This document shows, piece by piece, positions 45,311 through 54,418 of a DNA stretch of 64,000 nucleotides. The notes under the pieces were generated by a model. It was not told the DNA's origin and searched no databases. It was given only the letters and a program-made list of their open reading frames with translations. The stretch is from the NCBI GenBank assembly GCA_963717955.1, contig CAVQXR010000001.1:434001-498000 (forward strand), given 5' to 3'. Position 1 is the stretch's first letter, and each line of letters starts with the position of its first letter. Made by a program: the position numbers and the translations under genes. This DNA comes from CAVQXR01 sp963717955 (GTDB taxonomy: Bacteria; Actinomycetota; Thermoleophilia; Gaiellales; Gaiellaceae).

Positions 45311-45413
45311 CGCCGCATTCTGTCTCAGGCCCGTGCGCGCCCGCGTCACACACGATTGAGCCCGTGCCGATGGTGGACCCTGAAGGGCGCGGCTCGCGAC
45401 CTATGCTTGGCTC

Positions 45414-45750
45414 GTGGTCGTCGTCAACCTCCTCGGGTGGCTCGCACTCGTCGTGCTCGGAGCCGCGGAGCGGATCGTCGGTCGCTACGGCAGCCGCGCC
45501 GGGCTCGCCGATCCTGCTACCGGTCGCCTCCTTCGCGCTCCTCACCGTCTTCGTGTTCGGCGAGGACGACTATCGCGACAACGGCACCAGCCGGTGGGAC
45601 GCGTACTCCTCGCCGGGCGGAGCGATTCACGCGCTGTATGTGCTCTCCGTGGTGGGCTGCGGGCTTCTCGCGGGACTGCTGGCGTTCGACGGCCTGTCCG
45701 GAAGGCGGGTGCTCGCGCGGACGGCTGCGATCTCGCAATGGGCGCCCTGA
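45414..45750 (+). CDS. Small hypothetical membrane protein, probable frameshift
   Basis: From GTG 45414 (TATGCT at 45402-45407, 6 nt upstream) the frame reads VVVNLLGWLALVVLGAAERI, a membrane helix, then turns to Arg-rich nonsense near 45510. The other frame continues with LLPVASFALLTVFVFGEDD and, after a Gly/Ser-rich stretch, HALYVLSVVGCGLLAGLLAF, giving three helices in about 112 aa and a stop at 45750. A single indel around 45500-45520 would join them. Family unknown; the 179 bp to the amidase hold nothing recognisable. Confidence 0.5.
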
Positions 45751-45929
45751 CCTCGGTCACGATGATCGGGTACAGCAGCCTGAACTGACATGGGCAGAGC
45801 GCCTGCGCGAACAGCGTGTCCGGTCGCCGTCGTCGCCTGCATCGCCCGGAACGGCTGCGTCGGCCGGCGGCGGGGACGGCGCGGGCAGCGCCCGCCTCAG
45901 GCCCTCTGTGGACCCGCGAGGGCGCGGCG

Positions 45930-47357
45930 ATGAGCGATCCGGCAGATCTCGGCGTCGTCGAGGCATGCGCCCTGATCCGCCGGCGCCGCCTCTCGTCCGT
46001 CGAGCTCGTCGAGGCCTGCCTCGCGCGGATCCGCGAGCGGGACGGCGCCCACAGCCATGAGGGAGACCCGCGTTCGATCAACGCCTGGGTGCGCGTCTAC
46101 GAGGATGACGCCCGCACGGCCGCCGGTCAGGCCGACGCGCTGCTACGCGCCGGGGATGCGCCGCCGCTGTGCGGGATCCCGGTCGGTCTCAAGGATCTGT
46201 ACGCGGTGGCCGGCAAGCCGCTCACCGCGTCGAGCCGCCTGCTCGACGATCGCCCCGATCGTGACAGCGACGTGTGGGAGCGACTGCGAACCGCGGGAAT
46301 GGTCCTGCTCGGCCATCTGCACACGCACGAGTTCGCGGCCGGCGGCACGACCGACCAGGTCGGCAACCCGTGGGCGCTCGATCGCTCGGCCGGAGGCTCG
46401 AGCGGCGGCTCTGGCCCGGCCCTCGTTGCCCGCATGGTGCCCGCCGCGGTCGGGACGGACACCGCCGGATCGCTTCGCATCCCGTCCGCGCTGTCCGGCG
46501 TCTCGGCGCTGAAGCCGACTCGCGGCATGACCTCTCTCGCCGGGGTCGCCCCTCTCGCCGTCAGCCTCGACCACGCAGGGCCGATGGCCCGGACGCTCGT
46601 CGACTGCGCCGCGCTGCTCGCGGCGATGGCGGGGCCCGATCGCGGGCGGCCGATGAGCGCCCTCGCGCGGCCGGCACCCGGCTCTCCGCCGCGACCGCGC
46701 GGCGGCCCCAGTCCCCTCGAGGGCCTGCGCCTCGCCCTGTCTCCCCGTGTCGGCACGGTCGACCTGGAGCCCGACGTCGCCGGGAGCTTCGAGGCTGCCC
46801 TCGGCGCCTGTCGCGACCTCGGCGCCGTGCTCGTCGAGCCGCCTGCTCCCGACGCCCCGCTCGATGTGCTGGAGGACTTCTTCGACGTGCTGTGCCCCGA
46901 GCTGCTCGCCTACCACCGGCGGTTCGACGGCCGGCGTGACCTCTACCGTCCCTCGATCCGCGAATGGGTCGAGCAGAGCGAGCGCCGGGGGACGTCCGCC
47001 GAGGCCTACGTGGCGGCGCAAACGCGCCGGCGGGAGGTCACCGCCCGCTGGGCGGAATGGCTCGCAGAGCACCGGATCGACGCCCTCGTCGAGCCGACCG
47101 TGCCGGTCACCGCTCCGTTGCGCGGCGACGGCTACGACCACGCGGGCACCGACTTCCCGCTGATCTCGCTCACGCACTACTGGGACTGGACGGGATTCCC
47201 GGCCGCGGCGCTCCCGTCCGGGATCGGCACGCGGACGGGACTCCCGTGCGGCGTGTCGCTGATCGGCCCGGCCGGTGGCGACTGGGAGCTGCTCCAGGCG
47301 GGGATCGACCTGCAGGCCGAGCTCGGCGTGCCCGTGCCGCCCGGTCTCGGTGCTTGA
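45930..47357 (+). CDS. Amidase signature family protein
   Basis: A 475-aa amidase-signature hydrolase (GatA/AmiE-signature fold) that cleaves carboxamides. Catalytic triad: K88 (GLKDLY), cis-Ser in AGGSSGG (S157/S158) and nucleophile S181 ([13 protein letters not shown]). The signature Gly-Gly before the nucleophile is Ala-Gly here. No gatB or gatC is present and the sequence is divergent from GatA, so it is a catabolic amidase rather than part of tRNA amidation. ATG 45930 follows GCGAGGGCG; no clear promoter seen. Confidence 0.86.
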   Translation: MSDPADLGVVEACALIRRRRLSSVELVEACLARIRERDGAHSHEGDPRSINAWVRVYEDDARTAAGQADALLRAGDAPPLCGIPVGLKDLYAVAGKPLTASSRLLDDRPDRDSDVWERLRTAGMVLLGHLHTHEFAAGGTTDQVGNPWALDRSAGGSSGGSGPALVARMVPAAVGTDTAGSLRIPSALSGVSALKPTRGMTSLAGVAPLAVSLDHAGPMARTLVDCAALLAAMAGPDRGRPMSALARPAPGSPPRPRGGPSPLEGLRLALSPRVGTVDLEPDVAGSFEAALGACRDLGAVLVEPPAPDAPLDVLEDFFDVLCPELLAYHRRFDGRRDLYRPSIREWVEQSERRGTSAEAYVAAQTRRREVTARWAEWLAEHRIDALVEPTVPVTAPLRGDGYDHAGTDFPLISLTHYWDWTGFPAAALPSGIGTRTGLPCGVSLIGPAGGDWELLQAGIDLQAELGVPVPPGLGA

Positions 47358-47392
47358 CTCCCCGCCGAGCCCGATCGTCGAGTCGCTGCCAG

Positions 47393-47632
47393 GTGAGCCA
47401 GGACCAGCTGCCGATCGTTCTCGTCCACGGCGCGTGGCACGGAGCCTGGGCCCGGGACAAGGCGATCCCGGGGGACCTGCAGCGCGGTCGCCTCGCCACC
47501 CGTGCCGCCGAGGTGGTCGAGCTCGACGCGAGTCATCCGCCCTTCGACTCGCACCCGGGGCCGTGGCTTCGCCGCTCGCGGCCCGAGCCTGAACGGCGAA
47601 CAGGCGTTCGTCCGATCGCCTCGATAGACTGA
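47393..47632 (+). pseudogene. Alpha/beta hydrolase remnant, middle missing
   Basis: Only 79 aa. Residues 6-20 ([15 protein letters not shown]) are the first strand and oxyanion turn of an alpha/beta hydrolase of the esterase/EstC type, and residues ~36-58 ([22 protein letters not shown]) match the region around the catalytic His near the C-terminus. The ~170 residues between, including the nucleophile elbow, are missing; the join lies near 47450-47465. The tail after residue 58 looks shifted. The TGA at 47630 overlaps the -10 box of uvrA. Third example in the window of a gene with both ends but no middle. Confidence 0.6.
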
Positions 47633-47636
47633 CCCC

Positions 47637-50472
47637 GTGGCTGCCGACGAGATCCTCGTCACCGGCGCCCGCGAGCACAATCTCAAGGACATCACGGTCC
47701 GCCTGCCGCGGAACGCCCTGATCTGCATCACCGGGCTCTCCGGCTCGGGGAAGTCGTCGCTCGCGTTCGACACGATCTACGCGGAGGGCCAGCGGCGCTA
47801 CGTGGAGTCGCTGTCGGCCTACGCGCGCCAGTTCCTCCAGATGATGGAGAAGCCCGACGTCGACTCGATCGACGGGTTGTCGCCGGCGATCTCCATCGAC
47901 CAGAAGACGACGTCCCGCAACCCCCGCTCCACGGTCGGCACCGTCACCGAGATCTACGACTACCTGCGGCTGCTGTTCGCGCGGATCGGCCGCCCGCACT
48001 GCCCCGTCTGCTCGCGACCGATCGCGGGTCAGGCGATCGAGACGATCGTCGACCAGGTGATGACGCTGCCCGACGGAACGAAGCTCACGGTCAACGCTCC
48101 CGTCGTCCGCGACCGCAAGGGCGAGTTCCGCGACCTCCTCCAGAGCCTGCGCGACGAGGGGTTCACGCGCGTCAAGGTCGACGGCGAGCAGCGGCTGCTC
48201 GAGGAGGAGATCGAGCTCGACAAGAAGTACAAGCACACGATCGAGGTGGTCGTCGACCGGCTCGTGATGAAGCCCGACCTCCGTCACCGGCTCTTCGACT
48301 CGATCGAGACCGCCCTCGAGCTCGCCGACCGGCTCGTCACCGTCGACGTCGTCGGCGGAGAGCCGATGACGTTCTCGGAGCGGTTCGCCTGCCCGGAGCA
48401 CGGGGTGGGGCTGCCCGAGCTCGAGCCGCGAGTCTTCTCGTTCAACTCCCCGCACGGCGCGTGCCAGCGTTGCACCGGGCTCGGGCACCAGCAGGAGATC
48501 GACCCCGACCTCCTGATCCCGGACCCGTCGCTGTCGGTCGACGACGGAGCGCTCGTGCCGTGGTCGGTCGGAGGGTCGTCGTTCTACGAGTCCGTGATCC
48601 AGGCGATCGCAGACCGGTACGAGATCGACGTCAACGCGCCGTGGTGCGAGCTCTCCGAGGAGCACCAGCGCCTCTTCCTGTACGGCACCGGCCGCGACAA
48701 GGTCTACGTGCAATATCGCAATCGGATGGGCCGGCGGCGCTCGTACATGCTGACGTTCGAGGGCATCGTCAAGAGCCTCGAGCGGCGGTACAAGGAGACC
48801 GACTCGCCGACCCAGCGCGAGCGAATCGAGGAGTACATGTCCGCCCGGCCGTGCTCGTCCTGCAACGGCGCCCGGCTCCGGCCCGAGGTGCTCGCGGTCA
48901 CGGTCGGCGGCCTGAACATCCACGACCTGACCCGGAAGTCCGTGAAGGGAGCGATCGAGTTCCTCTCGGCCCTCGAGCTGACCGAGCGCGAGGAGCACAT
49001 CGCGGTGCGCATCCTCAAGGAGCTCCGGGCCCGGCTGGCGTTCCTCGACAACGTCGGCGTCGGCTACCTCCAGCTCGACCGGGCCGCGGCGACCCTGTCC
49101 GGCGGCGAGGCGCAGCGCCTGCGGCTCGCGACCCAGATCGGGGCGCAGCTCGTCGGTGTCCTCTACATCCTCGACGAGCCGTCGATCGGCCTCCACCAGC
49201 GCGACAACGACCGCCTGATCGCGACGCTCGAGAACCTTCGCGACATCGGCAACACGGTGCTCGTCGTCGAGCACGACGAGCAGATGATGCGCGCCGCCGA
49301 CCATCTCGTCGACATGGGCCCCGGGGCGGGGGAGCACGGCGGCCGAGTCGTCGCGCAGGGGCCCGCCGCGGAGGTGGAGCTCGTGCCGGAATCGGTCACC
49401 GGGCAGTTCCTCGCGGGCGCGCGCCAGATCTCCGTCCCGGAGCGGCGCGACGGGGACAGGGGCCGCTTCGCGGTTCGCGGCGCCCGCATGCACAACCTCC
49501 GGGGAATCGACGTCGACTTCCCGGTCGGCCGCTTCGTCTGCGTGACCGGGGTGTCGGGCTCCGGGAAGTCCACGCTCGTCAACGAGATCGTCTACAAGGC
49601 GCTCGCGAACCGCCTCAACCGGGTGCGGGTGAAGCCCGGCGACCACGATCGTCGTGGACGGGATCGAGGCGTTCGACAAGGTGATCGACATCGACCAGTC
49701 GCCGATCGGGCGCACGCCGCGCTCGAACCCGGCCACCTACACGAAGCTGTTCGACCACATCCGCGAGCTCTACGCCCAGACGCCGGACGCCAAGGTGCGC
49801 GGCTATCGCCCGGGACGCTTCTCGTTCAACGTCCAGGGCGGCCGCTGCGAGACCTGCAAGGGCGACGGGACGATCAAGATCGAGATGCACTTCCTCCCCG
49901 ACGTCTACGTGCCGTGCGAGACGTGCCACGGGAAGCGCTACAACCGCGAGACGCTCGAGGTCCGCTTCAAGGGCAAGAACATCTCGGACGTGCTCGAGAT
50001 GCCGATCGAGGAGGCGCTCGAGTTCTTCGCGAAGATCCCGAAGATCCGCCGCCGCCTCCAGACGCTCCACGACGTCGGGCTCGACTACGTCAAGCTCGGC
50101 CAGCCGGCGACGACGCTGTCGGGCGGCGAGGCGCAGCGGGTGAAGCTGTCCGCCGAGCTGTCGAAGGTCGCGACGGGGAGGACGCTCTACATCCTCGACG
50201 AGCCGACGACAGGCCTGCACTTCGCCGACATCGAGAAGCTCCTCGAGGTGCTCCAGCGCCTCGTCGACTCCGGCAACACGGTGCTGGTGATCGAGCACAA
50301 CCTCGACGTGATCAAGCAGGCCGACTGGATCGTCGATCTCGGGCCCGAGGGCGGCGACGAGGGGGGCGACCTGATCGCGGTCGGAACCCCCGAGGAGGTG
50401 GCGCGGGTCGACGGCAGCTACACCGGCGGCTTCCTCCGAGCGCTGCTCGGGCGTACCGCCGTCGCCGCCTGA
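47637..50472 (+). CDS. uvrA: Excinuclease ABC subunit A, one frameshift
   Basis: DNA damage-recognition ATPase of nucleotide excision repair. Seen in order: Walker [21 protein letters not shown] near residue 32-50, first zinc Cys region [23 protein letters not shown] with [13 protein letters not shown], second Walker [15 protein letters not shown], zinc motif [13 protein letters not shown], and [12 protein letters not shown] with [12 protein letters not shown]. From GTG 47637 the frame ends in nonsense after VKPGD at about 49640; the remainder ([19 protein letters not shown] to the end) is in another frame from 49650. A surplus base in ATCGTCGTGG near 49648 fits. Corrected length about 944 aa. 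TAGACT lies 6 nt before the start. Confidence 0.93.
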
Positions 50473-50624
50473 CCATCCTCTCCGGGGTGAGCCCGAGTCT
50501 CGGCGACGTCCTGCCCGGAGACCGGGAGTCGCGCCGTGGCGACGCCGGGCCCGAACAGGCCGGGCGGCGCAGCCAGCCGCGCGAGATCGTGGAATCAATC
50601 GTCTGGAGCCTTTAGGCTGACGCG

Positions 50625-51308
50625 ATGGGAGCCCCGGCATCGGCGCGTCGGCAGAAGGATCGGCGGGACGCAGCGCTGCAGCGGGAGTGGTGGTGGAACG
50701 TCGTCACCGTCCTGCGCTCGCCGCGGGCCGTCTTCGCCGCGATGAGGGACGACTCCGACGAGGCGGCCGGCGCCCGCCAGGAGCCCGCGCTGCTCCTGCT
50801 GCTCGTCTCCGGTGTCGCGGCTGTCCTCTCCTTCTCCGATGCGACGCGCACGCTCCTCGACGACCGCGACGCCGACGGGATCGTCGTGCTCGTCGTCATC
50901 TTCCTCGGCGGCGCCCTCTACGGGATCGCGGGCTACTGGCTCGGCGGGCTCGCGCTGCACATGGGCGTCCACGGGGCGAAGGGCGAGGGGAGCTACCGCC
51001 TCGACCGCCACCTGCTCGCCTTCGCGCTGACGCCGCTCGCGCTGTCGCTGCTCGTGGTCTGGCCGATCCGGCTGCTCGCCTTCCAGGGCGACAACTTCGA
51101 ACGAGGGGGGAGTGACGACGGGGCGGCTGGCTGGGCGTTCACCGGGCTCGCGCTCGCGTTTCTCGCCTGGTCGCTCGCGCTGCTCTTCGTCGGCATCCGC
51201 GTCGTGCACGGCTTCACGGTGATCCGTTCGCTCGGCGCGCTGCTACTCTCGGCGATGGCGCTCGGCGCGCTCGGGCTGGTCGCGATCCTGCTCGGCGCCC
51301 AGCTCTGA
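50625..51308 (+). CDS. Yip1-domain membrane protein
   Basis: A 227-aa protein with about five hydrophobic helices: residues 55-70 (PALLLLLVSGVAAVL), 90-112 (VVLVVIFLGGALYGIAG), 135-155 (LAFALTPLALSLLVV), 172-192 (AFTGLALAFLAWSLALLF) and 200-225. The N-terminal WWNVVTVLRSPRAVFAAM and the helix layout are typical of the Yip1 (YIP1/DUF) superfamily; bacterial function is unknown. ATG at 50625 has TAGGCT 6 nt upstream with no ribosome binding site. It is separated from uvrA by 152 bp and convergent with panB. Confidence 0.75.
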   Translation: MGAPASARRQKDRRDAALQREWWWNVVTVLRSPRAVFAAMRDDSDEAAGARQEPALLLLLVSGVAAVLSFSDATRTLLDDRDADGIVVLVVIFLGGALYGIAGYWLGGLALHMGVHGAKGEGSYRLDRHLLAFALTPLALSLLVVWPIRLLAFQGDNFERGGSDDGAAGWAFTGLALAFLAWSLALLFVGIRVVHGFTVIRSLGALLLSAMALGALGLVAILLGAQL

Positions 51309-51321
51309 GCGGCGGCGCCGA

Positions 51322-52197
51322 TCAGAGCGGCGGCGTCGTGGCCTCGAACAGGCTGAGCTCCTCCTCGGGCATCGCGTACGTGTGCTCCGTCCCCGGGAAG
51401 CTGCCCGCCCTGACCTCGGACGCGTAACGTTCGAGCGCGTCGCGCGCGGCAACGCCGAGCTCCGCGTAGCGCTTCACGAACCGGGGTGGGCGGCCCTCGT
51501 AGAGGCCCAGCATGTCGTGGTAGACGAGGACCTGGCCGTCGCACGCCGCACCCGCTCCGATCCCGATCGTCGGCACGGCCAGCTCGTCGCTGATCCGCGC
51601 CGCCACCTCGGCCGGGACGCACTCGAGCACGACCGCGAAGCAGCCGGCCGCCTCCAGGGCCAGGGCGTCGCGGAGCAGCTCGCGGGCCTTCGTCGCCGTG
51701 CGGCCCTGCGCGCGGTAGCCGCCGAGCATCGTCGCGGACTGGGGTGTCAGCCCGATGTGCCCCATGACGGGGATTCCGGCGCCGACGACCGCCCGCACCC
51801 GCGGCAGCGTCGTCCCGGCCCCCTCCACCTTGACGGCGTCGACGCCCGCCTCCTTCACGAGCCTGACCGCGTTGCGGACGGCGTCCTCGTCGGAGACCTG
51901 GTAGGAGCCGAACGGCATGTCGGCGACGACGAGCGAGCGTCGGGCGCCGCGTGTGGTCGCGCGCGCCAGCATCACCATCTCGTCCATCGTCACCGGCACG
52001 GTGGAGTCGTTGCCGAGGACGACCATGCCGGCCGAGTCGCCGACGAGCACCATGTCGGCGCCCGCGGCGTCGGCGATCCGGCCGCCCGGGTAGTCGTACG
52101 CGGTCACCATCACGAGCCGCTCGCCGCGGCGGGCCATGTCGAGCAGCTCGGTCAGCGGCAGCTTGCCCGCGGTCGGGGTGGTCGGGCGCGTGCTCAC
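51322..52197 (-). CDS. panB: 3-methyl-2-oxobutanoate hydroxymethyltransferase
   Basis: PanB makes ketopantoate from 2-oxoisovalerate and 5,10-methylene-THF, the first step of pantothenate synthesis. A 291-aa protein with VTAYDYPGGRIADAAG near residue 33, the metal pair in GDSAGMVVLG (Asp near residue 53) and D in VVADMPFGSYQ, VKVEGAG with the substrate Lys, HIGLTPQSA, catalytic Glu in VLECVPAEVA, and the C-terminal FVKRYAEL. GTG start overlaps the panC stop. Last gene of the DUF2520-panC-panB operon. Confidence 0.95.
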   Translation of the reverse strand: MSTRPTTPTAGKLPLTELLDMARRGERLVMVTAYDYPGGRIADAAGADMVLVGDSAGMVVLGNDSTVPVTMDEMVMLARATTRGARRSLVVADMPFGSYQVSDEDAVRNAVRLVKEAGVDAVKVEGAGTTLPRVRAVVGAGIPVMGHIGLTPQSATMLGGYRAQGRTATKARELLRDALALEAAGCFAVVLECVPAEVAARISDELAVPTIGIGAGAACDGQVLVYHDMLGLYEGRPPRFVKRYAELGVAARDALERYASEVRAGSFPGTEHTYAMPEEELSLFEATTPPL

Positions 52198-53009
52198 GTG
52201 GGTGCTCCTTCCAGGACGACGTTGTCGATCAGGCGGGTGCCGCCCACCGTGATGGCGGCGACGAGGACGAGCCGCCCGTTCCAGCGGGCGAGGGCGCAGT
52301 AGTCGATCTCGACTCCGCGCTCGCGGAGGAGGGTCGTGCGTGCGACCACGTCCGGGTGGCCGATCCCGCTGCGGTGGGTGTCGGCGCCGGCGCCGAGTGC
52401 GCGAGGGAGGATGAGCGCCTTCCGGCGTTCCTCCGGCAACAGGTGGACGTTGCGCGAGGAGAGCGCGAGCCCGTCCGGGTCGCGGACCGTGGGAACGACC
52501 CGCAGCTCGAGCTCGAGGTCGAGATCGGCCACCATCCGCCCGAGCACGGCGACCTGCTGGGCGTCCTTCTGCCCGAAGTACGCGCGGTCGGGGCGGACGA
52601 TGTTGAAGAGCTTCAGGCAGACCGTTGCGACACCGCGGAAATGCCCGGGCCTGCTCTCGCCCTCGAGCTCCCGGGAGAGCTCCTCGACATCGACGAAGGT
52701 CTGGAACCCGTCGGGGTACATCACCTCGGGCTGCGGGGTGAAGAGGAGGTCGACGCCGGCCTCTGCTGCCAGCGCGCCGTCACGGTCGGTGTTCCGCGGA
52801 TAGCGGGCGAGATCCTCACCGCCGTCGAACTGGGTCGGGTTGACGAACACGCTCGCGACCACGACGTCGCACTCCTCGCGCGCCGCGGCGAGGAGCGCGA
52901 GATGCCCGTCGTGCAGCGCCCCCATCGTCGGGACGAGCCCGATCGAGCCGGTCCCCCGGCACGGCCGGAGCGCTTCACGCACTGCGGCGACGGTCTCGAC
53001 CGTCCTCAC
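52194..53009 (-). CDS. panC: Pantoate--beta-alanine ligase
   Basis: PanC joins pantoate and beta-alanine using ATP. A 271-aa protein with LVPTMGALHDGHLALL (ATP HxGH-type motif, residues 25-40), VFVNPTQFDGGEDLARYPR, GHFRGVATV, and YFGQKDAQQ with SSRNVHL (the KMSKS-equivalent). The C-terminal domain is a little short and its helix (ALGAGADTHRSGIG) diverges from the usual sequence, but GGTRLIDN is intact. GTG start overlaps the DUF2520 gene stop by 4 bp. Confidence 0.94.
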   Translation of the reverse strand: MRTVETVAAVREALRPCRGTGSIGLVPTMGALHDGHLALLAAAREECDVVVASVFVNPTQFDGGEDLARYPRNTDRDGALAAEAGVDLLFTPQPEVMYPDGFQTFVDVEELSRELEGESRPGHFRGVATVCLKLFNIVRPDRAYFGQKDAQQVAVLGRMVADLDLELELRVVPTVRDPDGLALSSRNVHLLPEERRKALILPRALGAGADTHRSGIGHPDVVARTTLLRERGVEIDYCALARWNGRLVLVAAITVGGTRLIDNVVLEGAPT

Positions 53010-53700
53010 CGCCCGATCGCCTCCCGCGTCGCAGCCGCGAGCGCACGGTAGAGGGGCTCGAGCCCGGGCCGGCGCTCGCGGATCGCCTCCAGGTGCGACT
53101 CGACGGTCACGTCGTCGCCCCGCACGAAGGGCCCGGTCGCTGCGAAGCCGTTGTCGATCGTCCGTCGCATCAGCGGCTCGAGGGCGGCAGGCGGCGCGCC
53201 CGCTGCCTCCATCAGCGTCGAGGCAGCCCCGTGCAGCGTCACGAGGAAGCTCGCCGCCATCGTCGCGGCCGCGTGGTAGGCGGGCCTGTCCTCGTCGGCG
53301 AGCTCGAACGCCTGCAGGCCGAGCGCGTCGGCGAGCCAGAGGGCCACGGCCCGCGCCTCGTCGGTCTCCGCGGTGATGGCGCCGAACGCGCCGTCGAACT
53401 GCCCGGGACCGAGATCGGGCAGGAAGGTCTGGAGGGGATGGAAGGCGAAGCGCCGCCGGTGCGGCTCGAGCATCTCGAGCCGGGCGGCGCCGCTCATGTG
53501 GCCGACCCACGGCCCGCGCGGCACGGCGCCGGCGACCTCGTTCGATCGCCTGGTCGGGAACGCAGAGCAGGACGAGGTCGCGCACCGTCGCAGGCAAGCT
53601 CGCGGCCGGTCACCCGGACGTCCGGAGGCCCGGCGCGCAAACGTGCGGCCGCGGCCTGGCCGAGCCTGCCGGCACCGACGATGCAGATCGATTCGAACAC
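53006..53700 (-). CDS. Rossmann-like DUF2520 domain protein, frameshifted; candidate ketopantoate reductase
   Basis: Starts at GTG 53700 with SICIVGAGRLGQAAAARL (NADP Rossmann motif), shifts frame near 53600 to RDLVLLCVPDQAIE, and again near 53545 to GAVPRGPWVGHMSGAARLE and the DUF2520 domain (RRRFAFHPLQTFLPD, YHAAATMAASFLVTL, FVRGDDVTVESHLEAI) down to 53006. Corrected length about 230 aa. DUF2520 proteins sit upstream of panC in several actinobacteria, including Mycobacterium, and have been proposed to supply ketopantoate reductase activity. The panE gene is absent here, supporting that. A GGAAC..GGAG leader precedes the start. Confidence 0.8.
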
Positions 53701-53841
53701 TTGCTCCAGTTCCTCGCGGGATACCGGGCTTCGTCCAGTGTAACGTCGGACGGGCCGGCCGTGTTCCGGCGGGCACCAGGGTTTCGCGTCGGTTCGGCTC
53801 TACGGGCGGCGGTGCTTCGTCGGCATCAGTGTGTCGCGTTT

Positions 53842-54175
53842 GTGCGGCCCTTTGGGCCGCGAATGCTTCGCGGCCGGCTTCGCCGTCCGCTGCGCGGCGC
53901 GCTTCGCGCGCCTTGCGGGTCGCGGTCGGCTTTGTGGAGTGGTGGGTGCGCGTTTGTGCGGCCCTTTGGGCCGCGAATGCTTCGCGGCCGGCTTCGCCGT
54001 CCGCTGCGCGGCGCGCTACGCGCGCCTTGCGGGTCGCGGCCGGCTGTGGTTTCGTCGGGTGTGGGTGCGCGTTGGTGCGGCCCTTCGGGCCGCGAATGCT
54101 TCGCGGGCGGCTTCGCCGTCCGCTGGGCGCGCGCGGCCTGCGCTTCGCGCGCCTTGCGGTTTGCTTTGCATCCGC
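53842..54175. repeat. Three-copy GC-rich extragenic repeat array
   Basis: Units begin GTGCGGCCCTTTGGGCCGCG at 53842, 53956 and 54075 (114 and 119 bp apart; the third has TTCGG). Each continues with AATGCTTCGCGG, CCGGCTTCGCCGTCCGCTGC and a GCGCGCC tail, then a variable 25-40 bp. GCGGCCC..GGGCCGC is a perfect hairpin. The middle part is the reverse complement of the 8.6-8.9 kb repeat core. It fills a 499-bp gap between divergent genes; long ORFs across it are artefacts. Nothing else is visible in the gap apart from the promoters at its two ends. Confidence 0.85.
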
Positions 54176-54199
54176 CCGGGCGCCTATGCTGGGTCGGCG

Positions 54200-54418
54200 A
54201 TGCCGATCTACGAGTACGTGTGCATGAGGTGCGAGAGCCATTTCGAGGAGCTCGTGTCGCTCGGCGCCGGCGATCCCGATTGCCCGGACTGCGACTCGGC
54301 CAACGTTCGGAAGCTGCTCTCGTCGTTCGCGGCTCACGGCACCGCCGAACAGCCCAGCTTCGGCGGACCTTCCGGCGGGGGCGGCTGTTGCGGCGGGGGC
54401 TGTGGCTGCGGCCACTGA
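54200..54418 (+). CDS. FmdB-family zinc ribbon protein
   Basis: A 72-aa small protein beginning MPIYEYVCMRCESHFEE, the FmdB zinc-ribbon start, with Cys pairs C-x2-C at residues 8/11 and 28/31 (DCPDCDS). The C-terminal 20 residues are Gly/Cys/His-rich (GGGGCCGGGCGCGH), a further possible metal site not present in all relatives. FmdB proteins were named as putative regulators and their role is poorly known. ATG 54200 has TATGCT 9 nt upstream. The UDG gene starts inside its 3' end in another frame. Confidence 0.85.
   Translation: MPIYEYVCMRCESHFEELVSLGAGDPDCPDCDSANVRKLLSSFAAHGTAEQPSFGGPSGGGGCCGGGCGCGH

Noticed and set aside
1..47632. Genomic island or prophage
   Set aside because: No integrase, transposase, tRNA, phage structural gene or clear base-composition change was seen at either side.
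49640..49655. Programmed ribosomal frameshift in uvrA
   Set aside because: There is no slippery heptamer or following structure, and uvrA is not known to use frameshifting; sequence error is simpler.
53701..54199. Long Arg/Gly-rich open frames across the second repeat array
   Set aside because: They translate the repeat in several frames with low-complexity products and no family match; only the FmdB part from 54200 is real.
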